In this document: piece by piece, positions 1 to 6,719 of the stretch
How the letters are laid out: each line of letters begins with the position of its first letter
How positions within the stretch are numbered: the first letter of the stretch is position 1
From: Thermoprotei archaeon
GTDB lineage: Archaea > Thermoproteota > Thermoprotei_A > Sulfolobales > Desulfurococcaceae
DNA: 19,036 nucleotides
Assembly (NCBI GenBank): GCA_003661825.1
Contig: QMWW01000004.1
Span: 1-19,036 of the forward strand
Direction of reading: 5' to 3'
Notes under the pieces: generated by a model
Databases searched by the model: none
Told to the model about the DNA's origin: nothing
Seen by the model: the letters and a program-made list of their open reading frames with translations, nothing else
Translations under genes and position numbers: made by a program

Positions 1-876
1 CTTATAGGGTGGCGGAGCCTCTTTATAGGCTTTGATTACTAACAACGTCTTCTTTTTCTCTCTTACATCGCTTCCTACAGGTTTTCCCGTTATCGATGGA
101 TCACCGAATAACCCCAGGAGATCGTCGCGTAGCTGGAAAGCTATACCTGCAGGTATAGCATAGCTTGTTAATTCGTGGAGGAGGTTATCACTGTATTTAC
201 AACTAGCTATAGCTCCTAGATGCAGTGGTAGCTCAACAGTATAGGATGCTGTTTTTAGCTTATGTACTAGTAGAACATCGGCTTCATCAACTTCTCTGAG
301 AGGCTTCATTGAAAGCATGAGATCCATGTATTGACCATAGGAAACTATACGTAAGCCTCGCGTATACAATTGAATCAGTTTAGTCATGGCATTGGCTGGT
401 AGTTCTAGCTTAGAAAACGTCGAGACAGCCATAGACTCTAAGTAGTCGCCTACGACTATGGCTTGCGATATACCGTAATGCGAACAATCTCCGAGCAAGC
501 TCTTTTCTCGGCAGCGACTAGTAAACCATACATGTACAGTGGGCCCCCCTCTTCTAACTTCGTCTCTATCCATTATATCGTCGTGAACGAGTAGATAGCT
601 TTGTAAAAACTCTATCCCTGTCATTAGATACTTTACTTCGTCAATACTCTTTCCCCATTCTCGACTCCAATATCCTACTAGGACTAGGAATGCTCTGAGC
701 CTCTTTCCTCCACGTAATGTGAAATCGCTAGCTATGACTGGTATGTCTTCAAGTTCTGGGTGAGTATTATGGGCCTCTCTTCTTAGTTCTTCGAATATTC
801 CTTTTGCGGTTTCATGAACTATTCTGCGTACTTCTATGAGTAGATCGCTGAAATCTCCACTCATCCAGTCCACCAT
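1..876 (-). CDS. Geranylgeranyl diphosphate synthase (polyprenyl synthetase), 3' end outside window
   Basis: Makes the C20 isoprenoid diphosphate used for archaeal ether lipids by head-to-tail condensation of isopentenyl diphosphate. The 292 visible residues are open to the window edge, so the C-terminus is missing. Visible motifs are GGKRLR at about 56-61, the first aspartate-rich motif DDIMD at 99-103 followed by RDEVRRG, KLKTA at about 206-210, and the second aspartate-rich motif region FQLRDD..GLFGD at about 247-259. The fifth residue before the first motif is Tyr94; an aromatic residue here is known to limit the product to C20 in Sulfolobus-type GGPP synthases, so C20 is inferred. ATG 876 would be near-leaderless behind the TATA box at 898-906; the in-frame ATG at 864, preceded by GGTG, is the alternative. 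It lies 26 bases after the 5-FCL-like gene on the same strand. Confidence 0.93.
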   Translation of the reverse strand, partial: MVDWMSGDFSDLLIEVRRIVHETAKGIFEELRREAHNTHPELEDIPVIASDFTLRGGKRLRAFLVLVGYWSREWGKSIDEVKYLMTGIEFLQSYLLVHDDIMDRDEVRRGGPTVHVWFTSRCREKSLLGDCSHYGISQAIVVGDYLESMAVSTFSKLELPANAMTKLIQLYTRGLRIVSYGQYMDLMLSMKPLREVDEADVLLVHKLKTASYTVELPLHLGAIASCKYSDNLLHELTSYAIPAGIAFQLRDDLLGLFGDPSITGKPVGSDVREKKKTLLVIKAYKEAPPPYK

Positions 877-897
877 ATAGAGGATAAAACTTAGTAC

Positions 898-906
898 ATT
901 ATTTAA
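898..906 (-). promoter_or_regulatory. TATA box candidate for the GGPP synthase gene
   Basis: Reading leftward, TTAAATAAT is centred about 26 bases before ATG 876. This predicts a leaderless or nearly leaderless transcript. It overlaps the stop codon of the upstream gene. Position and composition only. Confidence 0.45.
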
Positions 907-1646
907 CGGCTTTTCTTCTTAATCTCTAAAAGCTCTTTGACCACGCTTAGTTTCTTTTTATCGCTATCAAGGATCTCCCAGAGAATCCCTGGAGGCTTCA
1001 AGGGCCTTGGCTTTATAAAATGAAGTCGTGAAGGCGTTGCTATTATATCGATTTTAAGGTCATGTTCTTCTAGCGGTACTTTATCTACTAGTTGGAGATC
1101 ATGAATCGTTGTTGCGACATAAACGTCCTTTTCGATAGCTCCTACCTCCCTCAATATAGCGTATTCAAGCTCGGAGTATCCACCGCCTTTACCTATCCGA
1201 CCACCACTAAGATCTACTGCTACAGAGCCTGTAACAACAAGGTCTATGGTAGGTATCTCTACGAGCTTCACTCTCCTACCATATAGAAACGCGCCTCTAA
1301 TAGTTGCGGCAAAGCCGTACTTTCTCTCTGGTATAATTCGTGGGTCTAGGATTAAGAATCCATGTACAAGCTTAGGTGTTGGCATTATAACGATCTTTTC
1401 CTCCTTTAGAGCCCTATAGCGTATCGGTTTCTGAGGAGAATCCGGGTTAATCTTCACAACACGGGCACTAGTCCATGTTTTTGTTAGAAATAATCTCCCT
1501 GCGGCCCTTTCTGCACCTTCGAAATTGGGTATTCTACCATAAACCGGTCTTGGAAACCTAGCTACACCTCTATCTTCAAGAATGCGCCAGATACGCTCTC
1601 GTATTACTTGTTTTTCTCTTTTTACCTCCTCTCTAGATCTCAACAT
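903..1646 (-). CDS. 5-formyltetrahydrofolate cyclo-ligase family protein
   Basis: Member of the 5-FCL/MTHFS fold family, which converts 5-formyl-THF to 5,10-methenyl-THF with ATP. At 247 residues it is longer than bacterial enzymes (about 180-200) and resembles the archaeal/MTHFSD-like branch. The diagnostic phosphate-binding loop is GRIGKGGGYSELEYA at about 149-163, where bacterial enzymes have GxGGGYYDR. A basic N-terminal helix (about 1-25) starts the protein, as in the family. The actual cofactor may be a modified archaeal folate, so substrate is inferred. ATG 1646 follows a GAGGAG ribosome site. A GC-rich hairpin lies just upstream in the likely leader. The GGPP synthase gene follows on the same strand but seems to have its own promoter. 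Confidence 0.8.
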   Translation of the reverse strand: MLRSREEVKREKQVIRERIWRILEDRGVARFPRPVYGRIPNFEGAERAAGRLFLTKTWTSARVVKINPDSPQKPIRYRALKEEKIVIMPTPKLVHGFLILDPRIIPERKYGFAATIRGAFLYGRRVKLVEIPTIDLVVTGSVAVDLSGGRIGKGGGYSELEYAILREVGAIEKDVYVATTIHDLQLVDKVPLEEHDLKIDIIATPSRLHFIKPRPLKPPGILWEILDSDKKKLSVVKELLEIKKKSR

Positions 1647-1658
1647 GCTACTCCTCGC

Positions 1659-1693
1659 GATCCAGGACGTATTGGGTTGGAGGTCCGGGGATC
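1659..1693 (-). promoter_or_regulatory. GC-rich hairpin in the leader of the 5-FCL-like gene
   Basis: Arms GATCC+GGAC (1659-1663, 1665-1668) and GTCC+GGATC (1683-1686, 1689-1693) pair as nine base pairs with a 1x2 internal loop and a 14-base loop. In leftward transcripts it ends a few bases before the GAGGAG ribosome site at about 1651-1656. It is markedly GC-rich compared with its surroundings. Function unknown; it could affect translation or be part of a small RNA. Confidence 0.4.
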
Positions 1694-1785
1694 TGGGGTT
1701 GGTTGTTTACATAACTGTATTAAGAGAGTAGTGTTAGAATACTCTTTCTCCTATAGTTAGGATATGCTTTATGATTGAAATAGCG

Positions 1786-1793
1786 CTTTTAAA
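1786..1793 (+). promoter_or_regulatory. TATA box candidate for hps
   Basis: CTTTTAAA preceded by GCG, about 40 bases before the TTG start at 1831. Transcription would begin near 1816, leaving a short leader that contains GGTG (1819-1822). Confidence 0.5.
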
Positions 1794-1830
1794 CATAGTC
1801 TTGCTTAAACAGTAACGTGGTGTTAATGAG

Positions 1831-2484
1831 TTGAACCCTGTCCTGCAAGTCGCGCTTGATACTCCTAATCTCTACGAAGCATTACACCTAGGAGTTAAGC
1901 TAGCTACTAATTTAGGGTGTAATGGGCTTTGGATAGAAGCCGGGACTCCCCTTTTAAAAGCATGGGGTAGAATAAGTGTAAAGCTACTAAAGGATCTAAC
2001 AAATTGTGTTGTAGTAGCTGATTCTAAAACCATGGATACGGGGAGTCTTGAAGCAGAGATCTTTTTCAAAGCCGGTGCAGATGCTATCACTGTTTTAGGG
2101 GTAGCTGATGACTCAACTGTTCTTGAAGCACTAGATACAGCGAAAAAGTATAGAAAGCTAGTTATAGTTGATCTGATTAACTGCCGTGACCCAGTGAGTA
2201 GAGCTATTGAACTAGATGGATTAGGGGTGGATGTAATACTCTATCATGTAGGAATAGATGTGCAGCGCAAGAGGGGTTTAACGGCATCAGATCTTTTCGA
2301 AGAACTTGAAAGACTGAGGAAAGCGGTTTCGGCTAAAGTTGCTGTAGCTGGCGGCATAAAACATGGTGAAGCTAAGAAATTTGTTGAGATAGGTGTAGAC
2401 ATCATTATAGTCGGTAGTGCCATAACTAAAGCTACTAACCCGGTAGAGGCTGCCGATAGGTTCTTAGAAGAAATTAGAAGCTAG
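1831..2484 (+). CDS. hps: 3-hexulose-6-phosphate synthase (OMPDC superfamily)
   Basis: Condenses formaldehyde with ribulose 5-phosphate to hexulose 6-phosphate. In archaea lacking the oxidative pentose phosphate path, the ribulose monophosphate route is thought to run backwards to make pentoses. The 217-residue protein is a full-length single HPS domain. It shows LQVALD near the N-terminus, WIEAGTP at 34-40, the active-site D64-S-K66-T-M-D69 with following TG, TVLGVAD around 87-93, HVGIDVQ around 139-145, and AVAGGI and IIVGSAIT phosphate-loop motifs near the C-terminus. It is not fused to the isomerase domain (PHI), unlike in several archaea. TTG 1831 is the only usable start: it has GGTG eight bases upstream and an in-frame stop at 1813. 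Its 3' end overlaps convergent trpS by 11 bases. Confidence 0.88.
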   Translation: MNPVLQVALDTPNLYEALHLGVKLATNLGCNGLWIEAGTPLLKAWGRISVKLLKDLTNCVVVADSKTMDTGSLEAEIFFKAGADAITVLGVADDSTVLEALDTAKKYRKLVIVDLINCRDPVSRAIELDGLGVDVILYHVGIDVQRKRGLTASDLFEELERLRKAVSAKVAVAGGIKHGEAKKFVEIGVDIIIVGSAITKATNPVEAADRFLEEIRS

Positions 2485-3580
2485 GCTTTTCTACAACTTT
2501 CTCGAGTACACCCGTTTCTACTACTTTTTTGTATTTTTTCTTGTGTTCACTAAGCACCTTTGCCAGTTTTTCATAAGCTTTCCTCTTACATTCTCCACAT
2601 AACAGTTTCCCGGAGGTACAGGAGTTGTAAACTTCCAGTAGTTCCTTATTATCTATGGATAGCAAGTACATGTAGAGTTGGTATATACTACACTTACCAG
2701 GTTGACCCCCTAGTTTCCGCTGCTCCTCAGCTGTGGCCCTCCCCCCAGTCAGTGCATTCAGGACTTTTCTTTTGACAGATTCTTCATCATCTAGTAGAAA
2801 TATAGCGTACTCTGGCCTAGAGCTACTCATCTTGTTTCCATCCAACCCAGTTATGAATTTATGGTACATTGAGGCCGGTCTTTCTAGCCCTAACTCGGTG
2901 GAGAACCTGTCGGCTATATCACGTGTTAGCCTAATATGGGGGTCTTGATCGGCACCTACCGGTACTAACACGTATTTATAGCCTCCGTAACTGCTCAATT
3001 GGGGGTGAAGTATATCAGCAGCCTGTGTCAATGCAGCCACTATCTTAGCTGGAGAGAGCTCTCCATAAATAGCTTCCATCTCGGCTAGAGATGTTTTTCG
3101 CGAGAATAGCTGTATTAGTCTATAGTAATCTGTTGACTGATTTGTCTGGAAGTAAAATATGGTTCTATCTGGATCGAGTCCCCAAGCAATGGCATGAGCT
3201 ATATACTCCAGCCCGTATTTTATCGCTCTTCTCCTACTGAGCCTTCTAACAACATAAGCTTCAGCATCAGCTATAGCAACATGTATGTGGGCATTTAATT
3301 GTTGTAAGTACTTAAGCTCTTCGAAAACCATTAAGTGGCCTAGATGGGTATGCCCGCTCGGCATAAACCCGGTAAGTACAACTACCTTCTCACCACATTT
3401 AAGCGCGTCTAGCCACTTTTCCATGTCTCTATGACCAAACACTATTTTACGTGTAAAGAAATAGTGCTTAACTGGCAGTTTCTCGATCACGCTATCTATA
3501 GGTTCTATGCCAAATTGTGTAAATAATTTCTCGTAATCAGATATACTCAAGTGACCCCACGGGTCGAGCTTTATACCCAA
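2474..3580 (-). CDS. trpS: Tryptophanyl-tRNA synthetase, archaeal type
   Basis: Charges tRNA-Trp with tryptophan. The 368-residue class Ic enzyme has the HIGH-type signature PSGHTHLGH at 74-82 and KMSSS at 250-254, with the Rossmann fold between them (GADQDPHIRLTRD at about 209-221). The N-terminal LDPWG segment and a C-terminal Cys cluster (CTSGKLLCGEC, about 323-333) fit the archaeal/eukaryotic-type TrpRS. TTG 3580 is chosen because GGTG lies seven bases upstream and the N-terminus matches the family. It is convergent with hps and overlaps its last 11 bases. The 3581-3952 gap lies upstream. Confidence 0.95.
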   Translation of the reverse strand: MGIKLDPWGHLSISDYEKLFTQFGIEPIDSVIEKLPVKHYFFTRKIVFGHRDMEKWLDALKCGEKVVVLTGFMPSGHTHLGHLMVFEELKYLQQLNAHIHVAIADAEAYVVRRLSRRRAIKYGLEYIAHAIAWGLDPDRTIFYFQTNQSTDYYRLIQLFSRKTSLAEMEAIYGELSPAKIVAALTQAADILHPQLSSYGGYKYVLVPVGADQDPHIRLTRDIADRFSTELGLERPASMYHKFITGLDGNKMSSSRPEYAIFLLDDEESVKRKVLNALTGGRATAEEQRKLGGQPGKCSIYQLYMYLLSIDNKELLEVYNSCTSGKLLCGECKRKAYEKLAKVLSEHKKKYKKVVETGVLEKVVEKPSF

Positions 3581-3715
3581 CTCCCAACACCTTGTGAAGC
3601 TGGAAAATTGCTAGGGCTAGTGATTTTGTATTCTTGGTAGCATAGTTTTATCCTTTTGGTAGCTCTTCTAGTAGCAAAAGCTAGAATTAGCTAAAATGCT
3701 AAAGGAATAAGTAAA

Positions 3716-3799
3716 TGTATGTAGAGGCGATGATGTATCCTAGTCCAGACAGACCCTATAGGTGTGAAGAAGGGGTCTCCGGCTCTGAGCAAACATATC
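3716..3799 (+). ncRNA. Candidate structured small RNA, possibly C/D box-like
   Basis: This is the only ordered element I see in the gene-poor stretch 3581-3952. Box-like elements are C-like ATGATGT (3730-3736), D'-like CAGA (3746-3749 or 3750-3753), C'-like GTGAAGA (3764-3770) and exact D CTGA (3785-3788). An outer stem pairs GC 3727-3728 with GC 3789-3790 and TATGT 3718-3722 with ACATA 3793-3797. Against a plain C/D RNA, AGACCC (3751-3756) can pair with GGGTCT (3773-3778), and no box except D is exact. The block is GC-rich compared with its flanks. Another structured RNA type is possible. I could not match its guides to a target. Confidence 0.38.
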
Positions 3800-3919
3800 C
3801 GTTCTAGATATTAGTTTATACGTGTCGAGATCTAATAATCAATTTCCAGACAAATACAGATATAAAGAGTAGAGTGCTTTGGTACTAGAAAAACCTCTTA
3901 TCTCTGGAATCCAGGAATA

Positions 3920-3928
3920 GTTAAATAA
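3920..3928 (+). promoter_or_regulatory. TATA box candidate for the GCH III-like gene
   Basis: AGTTAAATA lies about 28 bases before ATG 3953, the spacing expected for a leaderless archaeal transcript. It sits too close to the other in-frame ATG (3935) to serve that one. Confidence 0.5.
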
Positions 3929-3952
3929 GGTACTATGTGGTTGTGGTGTGGA

Positions 3953-4648
3953 ATGCCCCGTATAACCCTAATTGTGGTTAATACTCGGGATCTAGATGGA
4001 AATACTGGATGCTGTAGCCTAAACTATAAAGAGTGGTGTAAGATCTACAACAGCATATATAGAGAGTTCTGGCAGAGAGACTCTTTCATCCTTCCACTTA
4101 GAAGCAACTGTTACATAGCGTTCAGCAATGGTCTATCTAGAAAAGATCTCGAAGAAGCGGTTAACAAGATCGAGGAACAAGTAACGAGGAGTATTAAAGC
4201 GGTATCAGTTGTTCACAAATATCCAGCTATAGCTCAGCTAATAGCCTCCAGGATCATCAGATCCTTGGATAGATTATATTATGAGGATAATAAACCAGAG
4301 GATAGAGTTACCATAGCTTACGTTAGCCTGGAGAGCGTACTAGGCTCTTTAGAATACGCTAGTATATATGAAGAGTACATAGAAGCTACAGCGCTTTACA
4401 CCGATGTAGTAAAGCTTTCATTTAGGCTTGGAGGAATAGCGGGGTTTGTTGGTGATAGCGATTTAGTAGCTATAATACCCGAGGAGCACCTAGATCTTTT
4501 TATCGAGAATTTTCCGCATAATGCCAAGATAGGAATCGGCATCTCTCTTTCTTCTAAAAAGGCATTACTACTTGCAATCAAGGCTTTAGGGAGGATCGAG
4601 AAGTCGGAAGTTAGTACTAGCTACGCCATTTTACGCGACGACTCCTAA
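3953..4648 (+). CDS. GTP cyclohydrolase III (ArfA)-like protein, metal-ligand aspartates replaced
   Basis: Two tandem cyclase-fold domains, as in archaeal GTP cyclohydrolase III, which opens GTP to a formylamino pyrimidine for riboflavin/F420 synthesis. Family features: N-terminal MPRITLIVV strand, LR..CYIAFSNG at 49-60, then in the second domain VTIAYVSLESV, GGIAGFVGDSDLVAI, and KIGIGIS...A..AL..IE near the C-terminus. Compared from memory with the Methanocaldococcus enzyme, the metal-binding Asp of VIQIDNY aligns with Asn10 and the Asp of RFDN with Asn52, so the usual chemistry is doubtful; it may be a sensor or a divergent enzyme. ATG 3953 (231 aa) is preferred over ATG 3935 because of the TATA box at 3920-3928 and family length at the N-terminus. 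The 3' end overlaps the convergent surface-protein gene by 32 bases. Confidence 0.65.
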   Translation: MPRITLIVVNTRDLDGNTGCCSLNYKEWCKIYNSIYREFWQRDSFILPLRSNCYIAFSNGLSRKDLEEAVNKIEEQVTRSIKAVSVVHKYPAIAQLIASRIIRSLDRLYYEDNKPEDRVTIAYVSLESVLGSLEYASIYEEYIEATALYTDVVKLSFRLGGIAGFVGDSDLVAIIPEEHLDLFIENFPHNAKIGIGISLSSKKALLLAIKALGRIEKSEVSTSYAILRDDS

Positions 4649-5822
4649 GTTCAGCTACTATTACTCCTAGCGATATGAAAACGGTTATAATGTATATGTG
4701 GATCCCGGGAAATATCTGTTCTCTTCTGTTTTCCCGGTCGGATGGTATGGTGTACCAAGAACTTGTTCTAGCGGATCCGGTATCGGTAGCTTGTATTATG
4801 GATTTAGTGTAGTTGCTTTTATTCTCACTAGTTGTCTTGGTGTGGTAGGGAGAGGTTTGTTTTGTCGGTTTAGAGATACTCCTATCTAGAGAGTCCTTCA
4901 TAACATATTGACTGCTCTTTCCAGAGAGATCGATCGTTGTTATGTTTAATACTAAGAGCCTATCGTTGGATGAGACTATGTGTAAAGTCACGTTATACAA
5001 AGCTCTAGTACTTGTAACCTCTGATGGCTGTATCTCGCCTCCATAGACCTTTCTCCCACTAGGTAGGAGTTTTGCCTTAATATATGTGCGTACTTTACCA
5101 GAATATACTCCGTCTCTAACTGTGAAGGATAGGGTGATCTGCCATATATTGGTTTTTTCGTTATATTTTTTATAATAGTATTCCATATGTATGACTGGCT
5201 TATAAAGATCTAATACTATAGTCTTATCAAAAATATTGTTTGTACCGCTAATTACTTCTTCTTTAGTTGTGTTTGTAGTGATTATTTTAATTCTATATTC
5301 TATTCTATCTCCGATTAGGATGTAGTGTTTGTGCTTCCTTCCGTCTATGATTAGATTTCCATTCGTAAACTCACCTTCTATAACGGTCTTTCCATTATAA
5401 TATAGTGTAAAATTGCCCTCCACACCATTTAGATATTCGTCTACTATATTCATGGATACCATGAGGATCCTGTATGGCAAGCTAAGATTTTGGCTCATCT
5501 TCTCTATTGACAACTTGTTATAAGAGTATATTAGTCCGTAGATTCCGTAATGGATTTCGAGGTAAACCGTATGATCGACTGGATTTACCATTACGTTTTT
5601 TAGTATGGCTACGCCATCGGCATCAGTGAAGTTCTCTACAGTATATTTTTTACTATTTGCATAGAAAATACTTGGAGCAACGCGTACAAGAGCATTAGGC
5701 AAGGGGGATCCATCGACAAGTGTAACCTTAATAGTTAGGTCTATTGCTTCGCTACTAAAAGATACCGTAGAGAATAGACACAGTATCAGCAATCCCGTTA
5801 AGGCGGCTATAACTGTCTTCAA
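4617..5822 (-). CDS. Secreted, C-terminally membrane-anchored surface protein, unknown function
   Basis: 401 residues with a type I membrane topology. Residues 1-24 form a signal peptide (basic start, hydrophobic core, small residues before SSEA). A beta-rich N-terminal region (about 26-80, with LVDGSPLPNALVRV and DADGVAILKN) resembles carboxypeptidase-regulatory/transthyretin-like domains. A Ser/Thr/Lys-rich stalk (about 310-365) leads to one hydrophobic span at about 372-392 and a basic cytoplasmic tail. I count eight N-x-S/T sequons, all before the span, which fits an exported N-glycosylated protein. No enzyme motif was recognised; it could be an adhesion, cell-wall or transporter-accessory protein. 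TTG 5822 follows GGGAG, and a TATA box lies at 5870-5879. Confidence 0.75.
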   Translation of the reverse strand: MKTVIAALTGLLILCLFSTVSFSSEAIDLTIKVTLVDGSPLPNALVRVAPSIFYANSKKYTVENFTDADGVAILKNVMVNPVDHTVYLEIHYGIYGLIYSYNKLSIEKMSQNLSLPYRILMVSMNIVDEYLNGVEGNFTLYYNGKTVIEGEFTNGNLIIDGRKHKHYILIGDRIEYRIKIITTNTTKEEVISGTNNIFDKTIVLDLYKPVIHMEYYYKKYNEKTNIWQITLSFTVRDGVYSGKVRTYIKAKLLPSGRKVYGGEIQPSEVTSTRALYNVTLHIVSSNDRLLVLNITTIDLSGKSSQYVMKDSLDRSISKPTKQTSPYHTKTTSENKSNYTKSIIQATDTGSARTSSWYTIPSDRENRREQIFPGIHIYIITVFISLGVIVAELRSRRVKWRS

Positions 5823-5869
5823 AACGTCTTCTCCCGGCTAGCTCCCTTCTAGAATATTGTACCGAGATT

Positions 5870-5879
5870 CCTTATAAAG
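5870..5879 (-). promoter_or_regulatory. TATA box candidate for the surface-protein gene
   Basis: Reading leftward, GCTTTATAAG sits about 50 bases before TTG 5822, predicting a start near 5850 and a leader of roughly 25-30 bases that carries GGGAG. It shows this gene is probably transcribed apart from the upstream 5987-6614 unit. Confidence 0.55.
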
Positions 5880-5899
5880 CGTTCACTTTTCTAAATAAG

Positions 5900-5928
5900 T
5901 GCTGATATAGATAGTAAAGATATCAGCA
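5900..5928. repeat. Perfect 9-bp inverted repeat
   Basis: TGCTGATAT (5900-5908) and ATATCAGCA (5920-5928) flank an 11-base loop. One arm contains the D box of the sRNA on the minus strand, so this hairpin would compete with the kink-turn or act as a 3' processing or termination element. Seen directly; role unknown. Confidence 0.5.
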
Positions 5929-5981
5929 AGGGGGCTAGTTCATCCCCTGTAGGTCACCGGTAATACCATTCATCACTACTT
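5917..5981 (-). ncRNA. C/D box sRNA; D' guide matches the 16S rRNA 530 loop
   Basis: Guides box C/D RNP (L7Ae, Nop5, fibrillarin) 2'-O-methylation. Reading leftward: exact C box GTGATGA (5976-5970), 12-base guide, D'-like GTGA (5957-5954), 7 bases, C'-like GGGATGA (5946-5940), 13-base guide, exact D box CTGA (5926-5923). This spacing is the canonical archaeal layout. AAGTA before C pairs with TATCTT after D, closing the kink-turn with one bulge. The D' guide (5958-5969) is antisense to CGGTAATACCA, the universally conserved 530-loop of 16S rRNA; the fifth-base rule points to A532 (E. coli numbering, my count). The target of the other guide, complementary to CAAGGGGGCTAGT, was not recognised. 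It begins about five bases after the stop codon of the 5987-6262 gene, so it may be processed from that mRNA. Confidence 0.75.
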
Positions 5982-5986
5982 ACTCG

Positions 5987-6262
5987 TTATTCTCGGAGAT
6001 TTTTACTCCTAGCATAACCTATATACACGTTTATTATTCTAATGCTGGTAGCTATTTCCTCTCTAAAGTAACACTTACTATAGACTTTCTCACCATTAAT
6101 CAGCTCTATAACTATTCTCTGGAAATTCTTCCTACTACACTCTTCTATGTAAGCCCTAACTGCCAGCCCATTCATGGCGAGGGCTTCTAGAAATTGTAGC
6201 GTACAGTCTTCTCTACACACAATGTATTCTGATACGCTTTGTGGTACTTTATCTTGTTTCAC
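5987..6262 (-). CDS. Small conserved-looking protein of unknown function
   Basis: 91 residues, soluble, no recognised domain. It carries four Cys (CREDC at about 16-20, then ECS near 42, and KCYF near 64), not in a clear zinc-ribbon spacing. The central part predicts alternating strands (RIVIELINGEKVYSK). GTG 6262 is chosen: it lies one base after the stop codon of the resolvase-like gene, with GAGG eight bases upstream, indicating translation as an operon partner of that gene. The C/D box sRNA follows immediately downstream. Function cannot be assigned. Confidence 0.7.
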   Translation of the reverse strand: MKQDKVPQSVSEYIVCREDCTLQFLEALAMNGLAVRAYIEECSRKNFQRIVIELINGEKVYSKCYFREEIATSIRIINVYIGYARSKNLRE

Positions 6263-6263
6263 G

Positions 6264-6614
6264 CTATACGCCTCTAATTCTTTTAACTAATACTCCTTTT
6301 CTACTAGCTTCTTCTATTATATCTTTGTCTATATGCGGACCGGAACCGTATAATATCAAGATAGGTTTCAAGCCTAGTTTTTTAGAAGCGTTCAGCAGTT
6401 CTTCTATAACCTGTCCTTCGTACCTTTTCTTCTCCCATATAACACGGACTCCATATGCTTCTCCTGACTTTGTAGCGATTAAGTCTAGCCCCGGGATTTC
6501 GGGGTTAACGCGCACCTGGAATCCTGCCATCACATATCTCGATGCAACCTTGTTCACTACTCCTCCTTTTCTCAGCAGAATATTTGTTATTAGTCTATTC
6601 TTAGCAGTAGTCAA
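6264..6614 (-). CDS. Holliday-junction-resolvase-fold (PD-(D/E)xK-like) protein, degenerate active site
   Basis: 116 residues, close to the length of archaeal Hjc/Hje resolvases, which cut four-way DNA junctions. Family-like features are KGG...ASRYVMAGFQVRVNPE at 16-39, PGLDLIATKSGE at 41-52, then a strand YGVRVIWEKKR at 54-64 and a helix/strand with PILILYGSGPHID. Asp44 fits the first metal ligand. However, the N-terminal Glu of the ER motif seems to be Asn21, and the E-x-K expected 13 and 15 residues after the Asp is Arg57 and Val/Ile; E61-K-K63 is the only nearby substitute. It may be a non-catalytic DNA-binding relative or a divergent nuclease. TTG 6614 follows GGTG with seven bases between. 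It is the first gene of a two-gene unit with 5987-6262. Confidence 0.6.
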   Translation of the reverse strand: MTTAKNRLITNILLRKGGVVNKVASRYVMAGFQVRVNPEIPGLDLIATKSGEAYGVRVIWEKKRYEGQVIEELLNASKKLGLKPILILYGSGPHIDKDIIEEASRKGVLVKRIRGV

Positions 6615-6719
6615 GGCTATTCACCGTTATTAGCAAGCTTTATGTGATATGATGTAGTCCACTCCTTTTTAACTATAACCGATGGGGATAAAACTAGTGA
6701 GTATTCGGGTGTAGTAGCC

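Noticed and set aside
1659..1745. H/ACA guide RNA around the GC-rich hairpin on the plus strand
   Set aside because: An ACA follows at about 1709-1711, but no kink-turn and no convincing lower stem or pseudouridylation pocket could be drawn.
6241..6633. 130-codon plus-strand open frame
   Set aside because: Shadow of the resolvase-like gene on the minus strand, whose product fits a known fold.
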